Shown: positions 48,209 to 58,779 of the stretch, in pieces
How the letters are laid out: every line of letters begins with the position of its first letter
Numbering within the stretch: the first letter of the stretch is position 1
Source: Pythium myriotylum
Lineage: Eukaryota; Oomycota; Peronosporomycetes; Pythiales; Pythiaceae
Direction: 5' to 3'
Length of the DNA stretch: 64,000 bases
Assembly (NCBI GenBank): GCA_023091665.1
Contig: JALJCQ010000004.1
Coordinates: 310,001-374,000 of the forward strand
Made by a program: the position numbers and the translations under genes
Notes under the pieces: generated by a model
What the model was told of the DNA's origin: nothing
The model's input: only the letters and a program-made list of their open reading frames with translations
The model's database searches: none

Positions 48209-50447
48209 TCGCTAAGCAGCAATACACGCATGGTATCGACGCATTTCCATTGACGTGCATGTTGGCGATGAGGGAGAAGAAGTCCGGACGAAGGACGGCG
48301 AGAGTGCTGGACGCTGGACCCCGGACGAGGGACCGCGAGAACTCTGGACGCCGGATCCGCACTCAACGAGGACAATGGCGGTTCCCAGGTTTGTGGTGGA
48401 CGCCGGGAGGGGCGGGGGAGTGGCTCGTCTCCCGCATCTCGCCACGTCCGGACGCGAGAGTTGGCGGTCCAGTCCGAGGGCGGCGCAGCTGCTCGTCCAG
48501 CAGAGTGGACGCGGAATTGTTGGCGGCCCGCGGCGAGAACGCCGCTGCCACCCATCGCCGCCCGCCGTAAGCTCGCGGGTCCGGAGGATTGCGGCCAATC
48601 TCCGGACCTGCTGCTCCGGACGTGTTGTCCAGTGCGTTCGCCTCCTGTTCCACGAGATTAATCCCCTCCGGCTCGCGACGCTCGCCCGCCCACCGGCTTG
48701 CGACAGTAGCGGCACGACCCACCACGAGACAGTAATAGAGTGCGCAGCGCCTCCCAACATGGTGACGATTGTTACCCACCGGACGCACGCCGCGCCTATC
48801 AACCAGGCCATCAGCATCCATGCGTCCAGAGGACTCTGCGGACCTAAACTCAGGATGGCTGGTCGCTTCGGGCTGGACGGACGACGAGATGACGGTCCCG
48901 CCCCGTCCGCGCGCAGACGGGGCGCCGTTTTGTAGGGAGGGGAAGACGATGGCAACACCGCGCACAGAAACCGGGTCAGGACGCTCGGGAGTTCCGAGAG
49001 TGGGAGCCCCCGCGGCACCCTACGAGCCCTACTCAAATCCAGTCTAATTGACCGCGTGTCCGCGTCCGCGCTGCCGATGCGGTTTCAGTGCCGTCTCGTC
49101 TGCTCACTGTCCCTGCTGTCCAGTTGAAGCGCGCCGGGACGTGGCTGGGAACAGCCCCCGTCATCGGCGGCTCCGTGCCGAGCTCAAAATGACCGACGTG
49201 GGACCCACAACCGAACGACCGGCGCCTTCCACGGAAGCTTTCGGCGGGCGCACCCCGAGCCCTCGCGGTTGTCAAGCCTAATTTACAAGCGAAAAGAGTG
49301 TGGTGTGCGTGGGTACACTTTTTTTGGGGGGAAGGCGAGTTCGATAGACCTGGAGGGCTCGGGGACGCCGTCCTCCCCCCGAGGCAAAAGGCGCCCTCTT
49401 CACCGAGCGGACGATGGGAAAGAGGGGGGCGCGCAGTCATTTGCTTCCAGTCTTTTATCAGAAACAGCCTCGCCGGATTCCACGACTTCGCCGCTCGTGG
49501 ACAGTAATCGTCAGCAGCGTGAGCACGGAAGAACGGAATCTCTGCAGACGGGGGCCGCGCGGGTACACTAGAGTACCGTAGGCACCCGCCGGGGGGAGCC
49601 TCGCTGGAAGAACTCACATTTTTCGAACCTGCGAAAAGTAGACATAAGGGAACCGAAATTTGCGGTTTTCCAACTCATTTTGTCCCAGTGCGACAACGTA
49701 AATTCGTGCAAAGCGTGGGCGAACGGCGCTTTCGCTCGGCACCCATGAGATGAGAGACAGAGTCGGCCGATTGATTGTTCGGAAAAGAACGGTTCCGCCC
49801 AGCGGCCCGAACCGCCGAGAATCGCGCCAAATCCCTCGAACCCTCCCCATGGATCCCCCGTGGGCCCCTCCGTCGTTCGAGCAACTGCTTGCGAAGGAGT
49901 TGCCGTCTCTCTCTGGAGGCGTGCACGTTCCACAAGCCCACTGAGAGCGCGAGAGAGAGAGACCGTCGCGTGGCTGGCGGTGCAGTCAGAACTCATATCG
50001 CCTCTGGCCTTGAGGCGCCGAGGGGGCTTATGTTGCGGCAGGCCGTGTTGCAAAGCCAGAGAGACCGAGGTGCTGGCTCGTCCCTTCCCCTCCCACGTGC
50101 ATCTGTACTCAGCAATACACTTGACGCCGGCGTAAATTACGGGCCCCCCCTCGGGTGGACGGGACCAAAAACACAGCGGCGGGGGACTCAGAAGTTCCGC
50201 GCGGTAGGGTTCGGGGAGCGCGGCCGCCGTCAAGAATTGGCTTGGCCTTGCGCAGCCTGCCAACACTGGTTCTCCCGTCTTGTTTTGTCCGAAGAGCGAC
50301 GACCCAACACCAACACCTGGGGGGCGGGGCGGTGGGCGCCTCTCGGGCCGTCGGTCATTCGCCCAAGTGCGCCGTCGGGACTCAGTGTCCGACACGCCTC
50401 CGTCCGCAGCCCCTTACCCCCCCCCCCCCCCCCCCCCCCCCCTCGCA
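48209..50447. other. GC-rich spacer with many TCCGGAC/GTCCGGA motifs
   Basis: About 2.2 kb without a gene I can support. Copies of CCGGAC or GTCCGGA cluster at about 48280-48360, 48440-48510 and 48570-48625, with more after the RING gene (51335-52460). Several long open frames exist on both strands but are low-complexity, lack domain patterns and overlap each other; they reflect high GC. The last ~50 bp carry a C26 run that abuts the RING start. Confidence 0.45.
50417..50442 (+). repeat. C26 homopolymer just before the RING start codon
   Basis: An uninterrupted run of 26 C ends five bases before the ATG at 50448 (TCGCA then ATG). Such a run would lie in the 5' leader of the transcript and is prone to length change. 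A second C run of nine occurs at about 51232. The length may be affected by sequencing or assembly error. Confidence 0.75.
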
Positions 50448-51143
50448 ATGGAGATCACCGTCCGCGTCGAGGTCCAGTACAACGCGCCCGAGCACGCGCT
50501 CGTCCGCGACATGCTGCGCATGTTCCGCACGCCCGTCTGGGTGCGCTTCATGGTGCGCTACATCTCGCCGCACCTCAAGAACTGCGCGCCGGCCAACAAG
50601 GACGTCGTCGACGGGCTCACGCAGTGGCGCAAGACGTCCTGCGCCGCCTCGTGCGTCATCTGCATGGCCGAGGCGCGCGAGGCCGTGGAGCTGCCGTGCG
50701 GCCACTGCTTCCACCAGGGCTGCATCGAGTCGTGGCTCAAGATGCGCAGCACGTGCCCCACGTGCCGCCACCAGCTGCCCAAGGCCTTCTCGGGCTGCTA
50801 CGCCGTGCGCACGCTCAACTCGGCGCTGCTGCTCAAGGACGAGCACCGCCACAAGCCCAAGGACGAGATCCTCAACTGCCAGGTCGGCAACGAGCCCGTG
50901 CGCGCGATCGTCAACGTCACGCTGGGCCAGGTCGCCGACCAGAACAAGCAGCAGCAGTTCCCCTGCGTGCTCAACGCGCTCATGGCCTTTGCCAACGGCG
51001 ACGTCTTCAGCGAGACCGACGTCGACAAGCTCGAGACGAGCGACGCCGAGCCCGAGCCCGCGCGCGCGCGCCGACGACGCTGCGACGAGCCCGCCTGCCC
51101 CGCCGCCGTCTCCTCGCGCTCCAAGCGCGCGCGTGTGAATTGA
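50448..51143 (+). CDS. RING-H2 E3 ubiquitin ligase
   Basis: A 231-residue single-exon protein. The RING is CVICMAEAREAVELPCGHCF followed by HQGCIESWLKMRSTCPTCR, a C3H2C3 arrangement of eight zinc ligands with the usual Pro before the last Cys pair. Upstream ~65 residues include a possible helical region (LVRDMLRMFRTPVWVRF). The C-terminus has a charged stretch ARARRRR and a nuclear-signal-like SKRARVN. No transmembrane helix, so a cytosolic or nuclear ligase is likely. Substrate unknown. An open frame extends upstream through the C26 tract, coding poly-Pro, but the ATG at 50448 is preferred. Confidence 0.88.
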   Translation: MEITVRVEVQYNAPEHALVRDMLRMFRTPVWVRFMVRYISPHLKNCAPANKDVVDGLTQWRKTSCAASCVICMAEAREAVELPCGHCFHQGCIESWLKMRSTCPTCRHQLPKAFSGCYAVRTLNSALLLKDEHRHKPKDEILNCQVGNEPVRAIVNVTLGQVADQNKQQQFPCVLNALMAFANGDVFSETDVDKLETSDAEPEPARARRRRCDEPACPAAVSSRSKRARVN

Positions 51144-52422
51144 GCCCGTCGCTCGCGTGTCCCTCTCGCTGTCTGTGGTCGTCGTCGTCCCCCCATTTTA
51201 AGCTAAGCATACCCTCGTATAGTAGAATACACCCCCCCCCGTTCGGCCCTGTGGGGCCTTTTTGGATCCAACCGCGCTCGTTCGCTCGATTGGCGTTGGA
51301 CTCGAGGCGCGATTACGGCCGCGGTGGCCTTCCAAGTCTCCGGACCAGAGACAACCGCGAGGGACCAATCGCACGCCGTTCCTCGCTTCGGATTCCCTTG
51401 CTGACTTCGTATCAAACTGCTGAGACCATGTCGACCAACTGGCCCTTCGACACAGGTTTCGCGGTCATCAGCACGAATTTCAGCCAATCCGAGGCGGTGA
51501 GGACGGAGGTGAATGATGGTCGCCGCTCATCATTCTGTCGCACAGAGGTCCAAAACTCGGTTGGCCAGAGACGGGCCAGCGGGGTTGCGCTGGTTTTTTT
51601 TTTTTCTTTCTTTCTTTCCAGGTAGGAGATGGGCCCGATGAGCAGCGGGGGCGCAACGCTTGCTCACATGGATGAGGGAATTTCCCGTGCCAACTGACCC
51701 CTGGCAGACAAAGCGGCCGGCGGCTGGACGCGAGTTGGACGCCTCGCGCCAACTCTTCTGTCCAGTCCGTGCCGTAAAAGTTGGTTCCAGCGGGTGATCT
51801 CTTCCGCCCCGATCGGTTAGCTTTCTCGTGTTTCCTTTCCACTCGCCGACGACCCAACAACACGGCCCGCTCGGTCCGGAGAAACCGGGGGGAGCGGCCC
51901 TTCCGTCGTTCGGTCCGGTCCGGGCCACTTCCTTCACTTCAACCTGGCATCCACTATTCTCTATCCACAGAGGACAAAAACCGCCGCGATTCGAATCTCA
52001 CGAGCCCATCCAGAGCGGCCCGGCCGCAAGGGGTCCATCCAGGGGTCCCGGCGGCCTCCGGAAGCGAGCCGTCGCCTGATGTGCCACGGCGGCTGTTTGG
52101 TCCCTCTTCGCCGCGTGCGTGCGCGACGGTGCAGACGCCCGGCAGTGTTTACTCGCGTTGCGTCGTTGTCTGGCCACAAGGTCCGATTCTTCCGGACCCA
52201 CGCGCTCGTCGTCTCAGCAACCCTCCGGACCGTGTCGCATCCCGATATTATGTACACTGACTGCGGAAAGGTAGGTAGTCGTGCGCGCGGCTCTGCACGG
52301 CCAGTCACGGCTTTTGCGTGAGCGGGAGCACCTTGAAGTTCCCTCTCGCCCAGAACATTCCGCCCGCCCGCCCGCGGTCGCAAGAGTCTGTTTCTTTTTT
52401 TTGGTTGGTTTTTTGTTTTCAT
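51144..52422. other. GC-rich spacer between RING gene and NCKAP1
   Basis: About 1.3 kb. I see scattered CCGGA motifs, a pyrimidine run at about 51594-51620 and a T-rich stretch near 52390-52420, but no supported gene or RNA. Open frames here look random. Confidence 0.45.
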
Positions 52423-55400
52423 TCACGCCGCGAGTCTCCGGATAAAATCCGGAAGCCAGTCCGGAGACGCCAACGCCTGAGCCACGGCCACCATCACCGT
52501 CGACGGCAACTCGCTCGACACACGTCGCAGACGGAGCACGGCTTGGCTCGTGAGCAGCTCCACGTCTTTCGCCTCGCACGCGAACGCCTCGACCAGCAGC
52601 CGCGTCGCCGGCGCCGCCAAGTGCACGTTGCTGCTCGACGCGTCGCCCTCGGCCACGGGCGTCGTCTTGCTCCAGATGCCCGCGTGGAAACAAGCCACGA
52701 GTGCCCACGGGAGCAAGTGCCAGATCGTCTGAGAGGATGGAGACAGTGCGTCGCCACGGAGCTGCTGCCGGAGACGAGACCAGTCGGCGCGACGGCCCTC
52801 GAGCACCTGCAGGAAGAACACGCCGTTGCCCACGCAGAGCAGCTCGCGCACGATGCCTTTGTCCAGCGCCTCCATGATACGAACGGCCATCTGGATCTCG
52901 CTATGGTCCTCGGGGAACGCGAGCTTGAGCCGGATGAGCGCGATCTTGTCCGTCTCGAGCGCCGAGAAGAGCGCTCGCGCGTGGCTCATGACGTAGCTCT
53001 CGGCCTGGGCTCGGATGAGGTGCATCCCCTCGCGGCCGATGATCGACTCGAGGTGGGCGAAGGCTGGTGCAGAGGCGTACGCGGCTGGGTCCATCTCGGA
53101 CGGGCTTGGTCGGTGGAGAATGTACGAAGTGGTGGAAAGACACGCGAGCAGAGAAGCCGGGGACTTCGCCATGCCGCACTTGGTCTCCAGCATCACGCGG
53201 TAAAAGCCCAACACGCGGTCCATGAGTCGAGACGAGCCTGTGCCGACGCGGCACTCGTCGTCGAGAACCAAGTCCACTTGGTCGGCCACGTTTCTCCACT
53301 TGCTTGACCTGAACTGCTCTCGCACGCACCGCCGCAAAGCCCGCCACTGCCGAGCGGCGTCCTCCCACGGCATGCGAAGACTATACTTGCGTTCGCCGTG
53401 CCCACCGCTCTGCTCGTCCACGAGCCCTCGCAGAAAACGCACAACGCAAGACCGAACGCTGGAGCCGACGAGATCGCAGAGCCCGAGCGGGTCTTGGTCA
53501 ACTGAAAGACATCGACCGAGATTCTCTACGATGGATGAAAGGTGTGCGCGGGCTGTTGAAAGTGGTTGTGCTGACAAGATCGCAACGTCCGGCACAGAGA
53601 GCAGCCGGCTCTCGGTGCCTGGAGTCAGTAACAGCATCGTTGTAGCTGCTATCTCGGCTGTCTTCGCGCTGCTACTAACCCCATTTTGGAAACTCGGTTT
53701 CGCTGACCCGAGACGTTCAATCATTGGCGCGGGGCTGAGTCGATCGTGAAGTTTCTCTTCTTGAGCCAGGAATCCGTCGATCGCGCGCTGGAGGAATTCA
53801 CCGATGGCGATTTTGTCGTGTTCGATGCGCCTAGTAAGACCTGCAAACTCGTGGGCAGCCTCGCTCGCTTCGACGAGCTCGTCTATTGCTGCTCGGCCCA
53901 TCGCAAGATCATTGAGAACGGCGAGGATGACGGCCACGTTCGCGTCACAGGTGTCTGTCTTCATGGCATCCCTTCCACAACGACCCAAAACTTCCTGAAA
54001 CCAAAAGCATGTGGATAGCGATGTGGCACGCTGAAGCAACGCCTCGTATGCTTGCACGTAGTTCGCATGGCGGCACGCGCGATCAAGAAGACTCGTAACG
54101 GCAGGGGATATTGATGTCGTTCCGTCTGGTGCTGGGTTGAGCAGGAGGTGCACGCTCAACTGTTGCCATTGGCGACGCCACGAGGCGAACCCGGCATCGT
54201 TAGCTGCAAGCTGGAATCGGCGTCTATCAGTGAAGCTTTGAAGCATCGCGACAACGTGGTCGTCGTGCAAGGATTCGGGGTGGGAGAGAGCGCGTTGAAT
54301 CTCGTTCGCAATCCCATCAGCATCGCCGCGCGCGATAAACTGCGTGTAGTATCGACGGATATAGTCGCCTTCATCCGCTAGGAGAAGCCGTAGCTCGTGG
54401 TACCCGTTGAGGAGCTCTGTCATCACTGACGGGGTAACTTCATAACTCCCCGCCGACCGTTCCAAGTGTTTGGACTTGACGTGCGATGGCAAGAGCGTTG
54501 ACGAATTACTGTGAGCAAGCATCCACCGTATTTCGTCCTGGGCGAGGGCCGCCACAGCGAGGAATCTCGGCAAAAGGGGAGCAGAGATCCCCCCGTTATG
54601 GCGCAGCAACTTGACACAATCACGGAGGAACCAAAGGACAAGCGTACGTCTTTCTCGTCGAAGCTCTCCAGCGCAATGCAGTGCTCGTTTGCTGAACCTC
54701 GTCAGAGTCTTCTTCAGTGGTTGAAGGGTTGGCAGAATCGGGGTTCCAGCGCCAGTTGCGCTGGACAAAGCCGACATTAGCTGTTGGAAGAGCAGATCGT
54801 GTGCGTTGACGATCAAATCTCTCGACACCACGATCACCAACCGGTCTTGTGCAATGAGTTGAATAAAATCCCAAAGCTGTCGCGATGAGTTTCGAATAGG
54901 CTCCGATTTCCACTGATGAGGCAAGCAAAGCGCAACACACAGGACCCATTCGACGAGTTGCGGGAGCACCAGCAAGTCCTGGTAAATCGGAGATGAAGCA
55001 TAAGCACCTTGAACCACAGAAGCATCGATCTCGAACAGCTGTCCGTCACTTTTAAGGCGTGCTAAGTCGTGGCAACCCATGTAGCAGTCAAAGCAAGAGA
55101 GAATGAGTCCAAGCATGTTCCTGGAGACGTTGTGGGCGAGCACATGCTGCTGCAGCTCCTGCTGAATCTTGATAAGTGGATTTGAGCCGAAGTACAACAC
55201 GAAATCGAGCGGGCGATACGCCTCTTGGTCTTGCGGACTGTTGGTGGCAGAGTCATCGGCTTTTCTCTTCCCGTCCAGATATGAATGCAACACGAGAAGT
55301 CCGGCAAGATTAGGATATGAAGACCAAAGAAGATGCAACTTCACCGACTTGGTGATGCCAGTGAGTACCAGAGACGTGAGTAAACGATGGCGGTCAAAAG

Positions 55401-55812
55401 TGAGGTGGCTCGAGTCAGCGACGAAGAAAGGCATTAGGGTCTCATCCCATGTCGTCTGCTGCCATTGGTACAGACGTTTCATTAGGTGGAAGATCTTCGC
55501 TGCTAGCGCTTGTAAAGCTCGAAATGGGTCGCTATTCGGTGGCGGCAGTATGCTATCGAGTTTTTCCGCCAACGCGGGCGTTGCTGTTGTTGTCATGAGC
55601 AAGTGCTTCGAAAAACTGCGTGCGATCGAGTCGACCTGAACGCTCGCGAGTCGCTGTCGAAGAACGTACGGATCATAATCGGGGTCTGTCGGGTGCGCTC
55701 GGTTGGTTGGGGGAGGGGAGAACACCAACTTGAGGTAGAAGCTCAGTCTAGCAACGAGCTCATCAGCTTCATCTAGCAGACATGGTAGCTCGTCTAACAG
55801 CGAAGATCCCAT
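52423..55812 (-). CDS. NCKAP1: NCKAP1/HEM homologue, SCAR/WAVE complex subunit
   Basis: A 1,129-residue intronless helical protein, the same length as animal NCKAP1 (about 1,130). Matching blocks in order: AGELRRERRTLVLWFLRDC, ALAQDEIRWMLAHSN followed by LLNGYHELRLLLADEGDYI and RRYYTQFIARGDADGIANEI, and near the end IIGREGMHLIRAQAESYV. NCKAP1 (Nap1) pairs with CYFIP/Sra1 to form the Rac-sensing half of the pentameric WAVE regulatory complex that switches on Arp2/3. Similarity is spread thinly, so the call rests on collinear blocks and length. ATG at 55812 (MGSSLLDELP). It is divergent from the LRR gene with 174 bp between starts. Confidence 0.8.
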   Translation of the reverse strand: MGSSLLDELPCLLDEADELVARLSFYLKLVFSPPPTNRAHPTDPDYDPYVLRQRLASVQVDSIARSFSKHLLMTTTATPALAEKLDSILPPPNSDPFRALQALAAKIFHLMKRLYQWQQTTWDETLMPFFVADSSHLTFDRHRLLTSLVLTGITKSVKLHLLWSSYPNLAGLLVLHSYLDGKRKADDSATNSPQDQEAYRPLDFVLYFGSNPLIKIQQELQQHVLAHNVSRNMLGLILSCFDCYMGCHDLARLKSDGQLFEIDASVVQGAYASSPIYQDLLVLPQLVEWVLCVALCLPHQWKSEPIRNSSRQLWDFIQLIAQDRLVIVVSRDLIVNAHDLLFQQLMSALSSATGAGTPILPTLQPLKKTLTRFSKRALHCAGELRRERRTLVLWFLRDCVKLLRHNGGISAPLLPRFLAVAALAQDEIRWMLAHSNSSTLLPSHVKSKHLERSAGSYEVTPSVMTELLNGYHELRLLLADEGDYIRRYYTQFIARGDADGIANEIQRALSHPESLHDDHVVAMLQSFTDRRRFQLAANDAGFASWRRQWQQLSVHLLLNPAPDGTTSISPAVTSLLDRACRHANYVQAYEALLQRATSLSTCFWFQEVLGRCGRDAMKTDTCDANVAVILAVLNDLAMGRAAIDELVEASEAAHEFAGLTRRIEHDKIAIGEFLQRAIDGFLAQEEKLHDRLSPAPMIERLGSAKPSFQNGVSSSAKTAEIAATTMLLLTPGTESRLLSVPDVAILSAQPLSTARAHLSSIVENLGRCLSVDQDPLGLCDLVGSSVRSCVVRFLRGLVDEQSGGHGERKYSLRMPWEDAARQWRALRRCVREQFRSSKWRNVADQVDLVLDDECRVGTGSSRLMDRVLGFYRVMLETKCGMAKSPASLLACLSTTSYILHRPSPSEMDPAAYASAPAFAHLESIIGREGMHLIRAQAESYVMSHARALFSALETDKIALIRLKLAFPEDHSEIQMAVRIMEALDKGIVRELLCVGNGVFFLQVLEGRRADWSRLRQQLRGDALSPSSQTIWHLLPWALVACFHAGIWSKTTPVAEGDASSSNVHLAAPATRLLVEAFACEAKDVELLTSQAVLRLRRVSSELPSTVMVAVAQALASPDWLPDFIRRLAA

Positions 55813-55986
55813 TGGATTTCGACAAAGTTTGTACGCCCCTCGAGAGTCTTCGTGCCGTCGGTGAATCGTCGCGACAGTTCCTAACGTCGCCTAACGCAGC
55901 ACGAAACTGGGTATTTTAGGATCGACCCGCAAGCTTCTCAAATGGAGATTCAGATGGCACGTTCTAATGAACTCCAGTCGTAAGCC

Positions 55987-58478
55987 ATGACGAATGACCA
56001 GGCCAACTCATGTGACGTCGGTCTACTAGGGCAACGCGAGAACGTGACGTTCCGATCACAACGACTTGCAGCAGTGCCAAGTGACTTGCTTACCATGCAC
56101 AACCTCTTGATCGTAGATCTCTCCCACAACCAGATAACGCGTTTCCCTGGTGATCTTTTTGTTCAAGACGTACCGCGCCTTGAAGTCCTGAATCTCCAAC
56201 ACAATCTACTATACGTATTAGAAGACATTCTTGCGTTGTCGGTTGCACCGCGACTACGAGAGTTGAACGTCGCCTCGAACCCACTTCGTCTCCTCGACAA
56301 CCGCATCTACTTCCTCGAGGCATTGTTTGGGTCAGCAGTTTGCGACGCCAAAGCGCTTCGAATGGTCCACAAAGATATGTCGCTCACCGCAAAAGTCTTA
56401 TCTACACCTTCGGCAACTGGCGTAGAGAGTACGAGAGCGGGTACGAAGGCAAAGAAGCGAGCTACACGAACAATGATGTTGATGCAAAGGCTGCCCCGGC
56501 GCACAGGATTCCCGATGCTGCAGAGGTTGAATGGCCTTTGGATCATGGACGACGAGATCCGCGCAGTCGAACGTGAGAGGGGGTGCGCGCTCGAGTATTA
56601 CATCCCACGATACGGCGCGACCGCTGCGCATCGGCCAGACAATACTGGCGGTCGGGCTATTTCTTCGAAGTATCCATCATCCTCTCCTGAAAAGCTTCCA
56701 GGGGCTCCAAACGGTAGACGCTTTGACGGGAGCCGAATGACAGCTATGGAACAAATGAAGAAGTCGTCGCGATCGGCAGCTATTCCCGAGGCGACTGTCA
56801 TCCAGCGTTTTCAAATTGATGTTGACAACATTACCGTCATCAAGCATAATGAACACTCATCAGATGACCAAGAACTGTCGGATCAAGTCGAAGGTGGCGA
56901 GGAGGCGCACGAAGTGATCCATCGACTATTTGCGCAGGATACGACGACCCGTAATGCGCCTCTCCCGCGTCGCCCTGGCACTGCGGAGATGATTACTACC
57001 GATGAAATGCCATGGAACTATCCAGTCCGATCTTTCGACACATTAGCAAGTGACGAGCGCCAGTACATTCGCCATCGCAGCAAGCAGAGCGTCGAGAGTA
57101 ACTTGCAACGGGATGATCACTTCTTCGATTCTAGCATCTATCTCGACTGCATAGCCCAGGCCGAAAGATCGAGGAGGCTCACGATTCGGGCAGTTGACAC
57201 ACTCTGCCCACTTCCTCGCACGTCGCTGTCCTCCCCATGTTCGGTACCTTCCTTCGAATCTAACACAGCCATTGCGACTCCTACATCGTCCGCAGCCGCA
57301 AAACTGCGTGAAACGCTTTCAACGAAGTTTACGAAGGAGTCGGACGACGCAGCGTACCAGAAGATCGAGGCGTTTCTTCGTAACCCACAGGTAGAAGTAG
57401 AAGGAAGCGCACGTGATCGCATGATGCAGGGAGCATTGTCTGAGCTCTTCTTGACCGAACACGTTGAACATAGACAACAGACTCGGCAGCTCTTAGCGGC
57501 CCAGGATGCAGACACAACCGCGAATGTAAACCCGCTCGATGTAGTCGCCGCCCAGCTCGACGACTCGCTGAGTCGAACCAAGTTGCGCAATGCTGTAGAT
57601 CTCGCGAACGCAATGCTCCTCAATAAAAAACAGGAGAAGCGGATGATGCAAATGCTCATCGACGCTGACGCACGGGCAATCGAAGAGGAACGTGCTGCTT
57701 TGGAGCAGGCTCTTCACCGTCACAGACTGGACCTTATTGCCTCGAACACGTTCTACGCAACTGAACAAATAGCTCATGAAGCTGACCGTGAATGGATGGC
57801 GAAAGTAGCCAAGCGCACAACGGTAATGCTTACTATCCACATCGGCTTGGTGCTCGTTTCACTGACACTCCTTGTTGTGAGTAATAGCCATCCCCTTGGC
57901 AGGCTCGGAATTGGCGAGCGAAGGAAGCAAGGCGACGCTCAATGCTCAACAACTTAGAAGACAAACTTCACAGGTTCGAAACGAAAGCTGATCATGATAG
58001 GGCCCCATCCTCGCCACGAGATGTTTCTTCGGTGCAAACAACGCGCGACAAATCTGGCAAGTTCAAAGCCGTAACAAAGCAAATGACGAAGAGACCAGCC
58101 TCCGCATCACTCGCGGCTCATATTCACATTTCGAAAGATCTCGATGGTGAGGTGGCAGTTTCAGCAAGCGCCAAATTCCGCTCTATCGAGACTGTGGAGC
58201 AGGCAGCACGCGATACACTTGACCACGTTGACTCCCATGACCTGCTTGTGCGATGCGCAGCAATTCGACAGCACACCCACCAGCACACCCAATCACTCGC
58301 CGACTTCCGTGATAAATTCCTCGAAGAGGAAGCTGCCTGGGAGCTCATGCGCCAGGACCCGATCAACATCGTACGGCGACACTTACGCCGCAAACTGTAT
58401 CAAGACGCTCAGGAGATCCAGATCGCAGGCACCCAACTCTTTTACTCGTCTCTGTTCCAACAACAGCTTCCCACATGA
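55987..58478 (+). CDS. Leucine-rich-repeat and coiled-coil protein
   Basis: Exons 55987-57822 and 57903-58478 (80-nt intron) give 803 residues. Residues ~20-115 are three to four LRRs (LLIVDLSHNQITRFP, LEVLNLQHNLLYVLE, LRELNVASNPLRLLD) with a cap. The centre is disordered, and ~470-700 is a coiled coil with Glu/Gln/Ala-rich helices. LRR-coil proteins of this build are common in axonemes and basal bodies; that location is a guess. The intron was chosen because it joins two coiled-coil frames (AKVAKRTT to ARNWRAKEARRR). Read unspliced, the frame instead runs to a stop at 57957 and ends in a hydrophobic helix. After the TGA at 58476-58478 the frame stays open for 49 protein-like codons. Confidence 0.75.
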
Positions 58479-58779
58479 CTTGATTCGCTCTATCGACCAA
58501 CCAAAGGAGATATCTTGTTCAAAAGGTGCCAGTATTATGGGACGATGGCTCAAATCTTGGTACGACAACGTGAGCGCAACCGTCGAGAATTCAATGGTTC
58601 ATGGTCACCTCGTGCCCGAAAATGCTAGGGAGCACTCGCGTAAAAGTATCCAGCGAAGGATTAAGATGTTCCCTTGATTCGCACTGGGGACAGCGTTACT
58701 TGTCTTGTGACTCTTCTAGAAGGCCCAGTTCAAATTATGGATGCGTCATGTCGTGTGTTCTTCACAATCGTTGAGTGGA

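Noticed and set aside
48212..49036. 274-codon minus-strand open frame with a hydrophobic patch in the GC-rich spacer
   Set aside because: Low-complexity, overlaps several equally long frames, no family pattern and poor start context.
49775..51625. 616-codon plus-strand frame around the RING gene
   Set aside because: It is in a different frame from the RING domain and reads Arg/Ala-rich shadow text.
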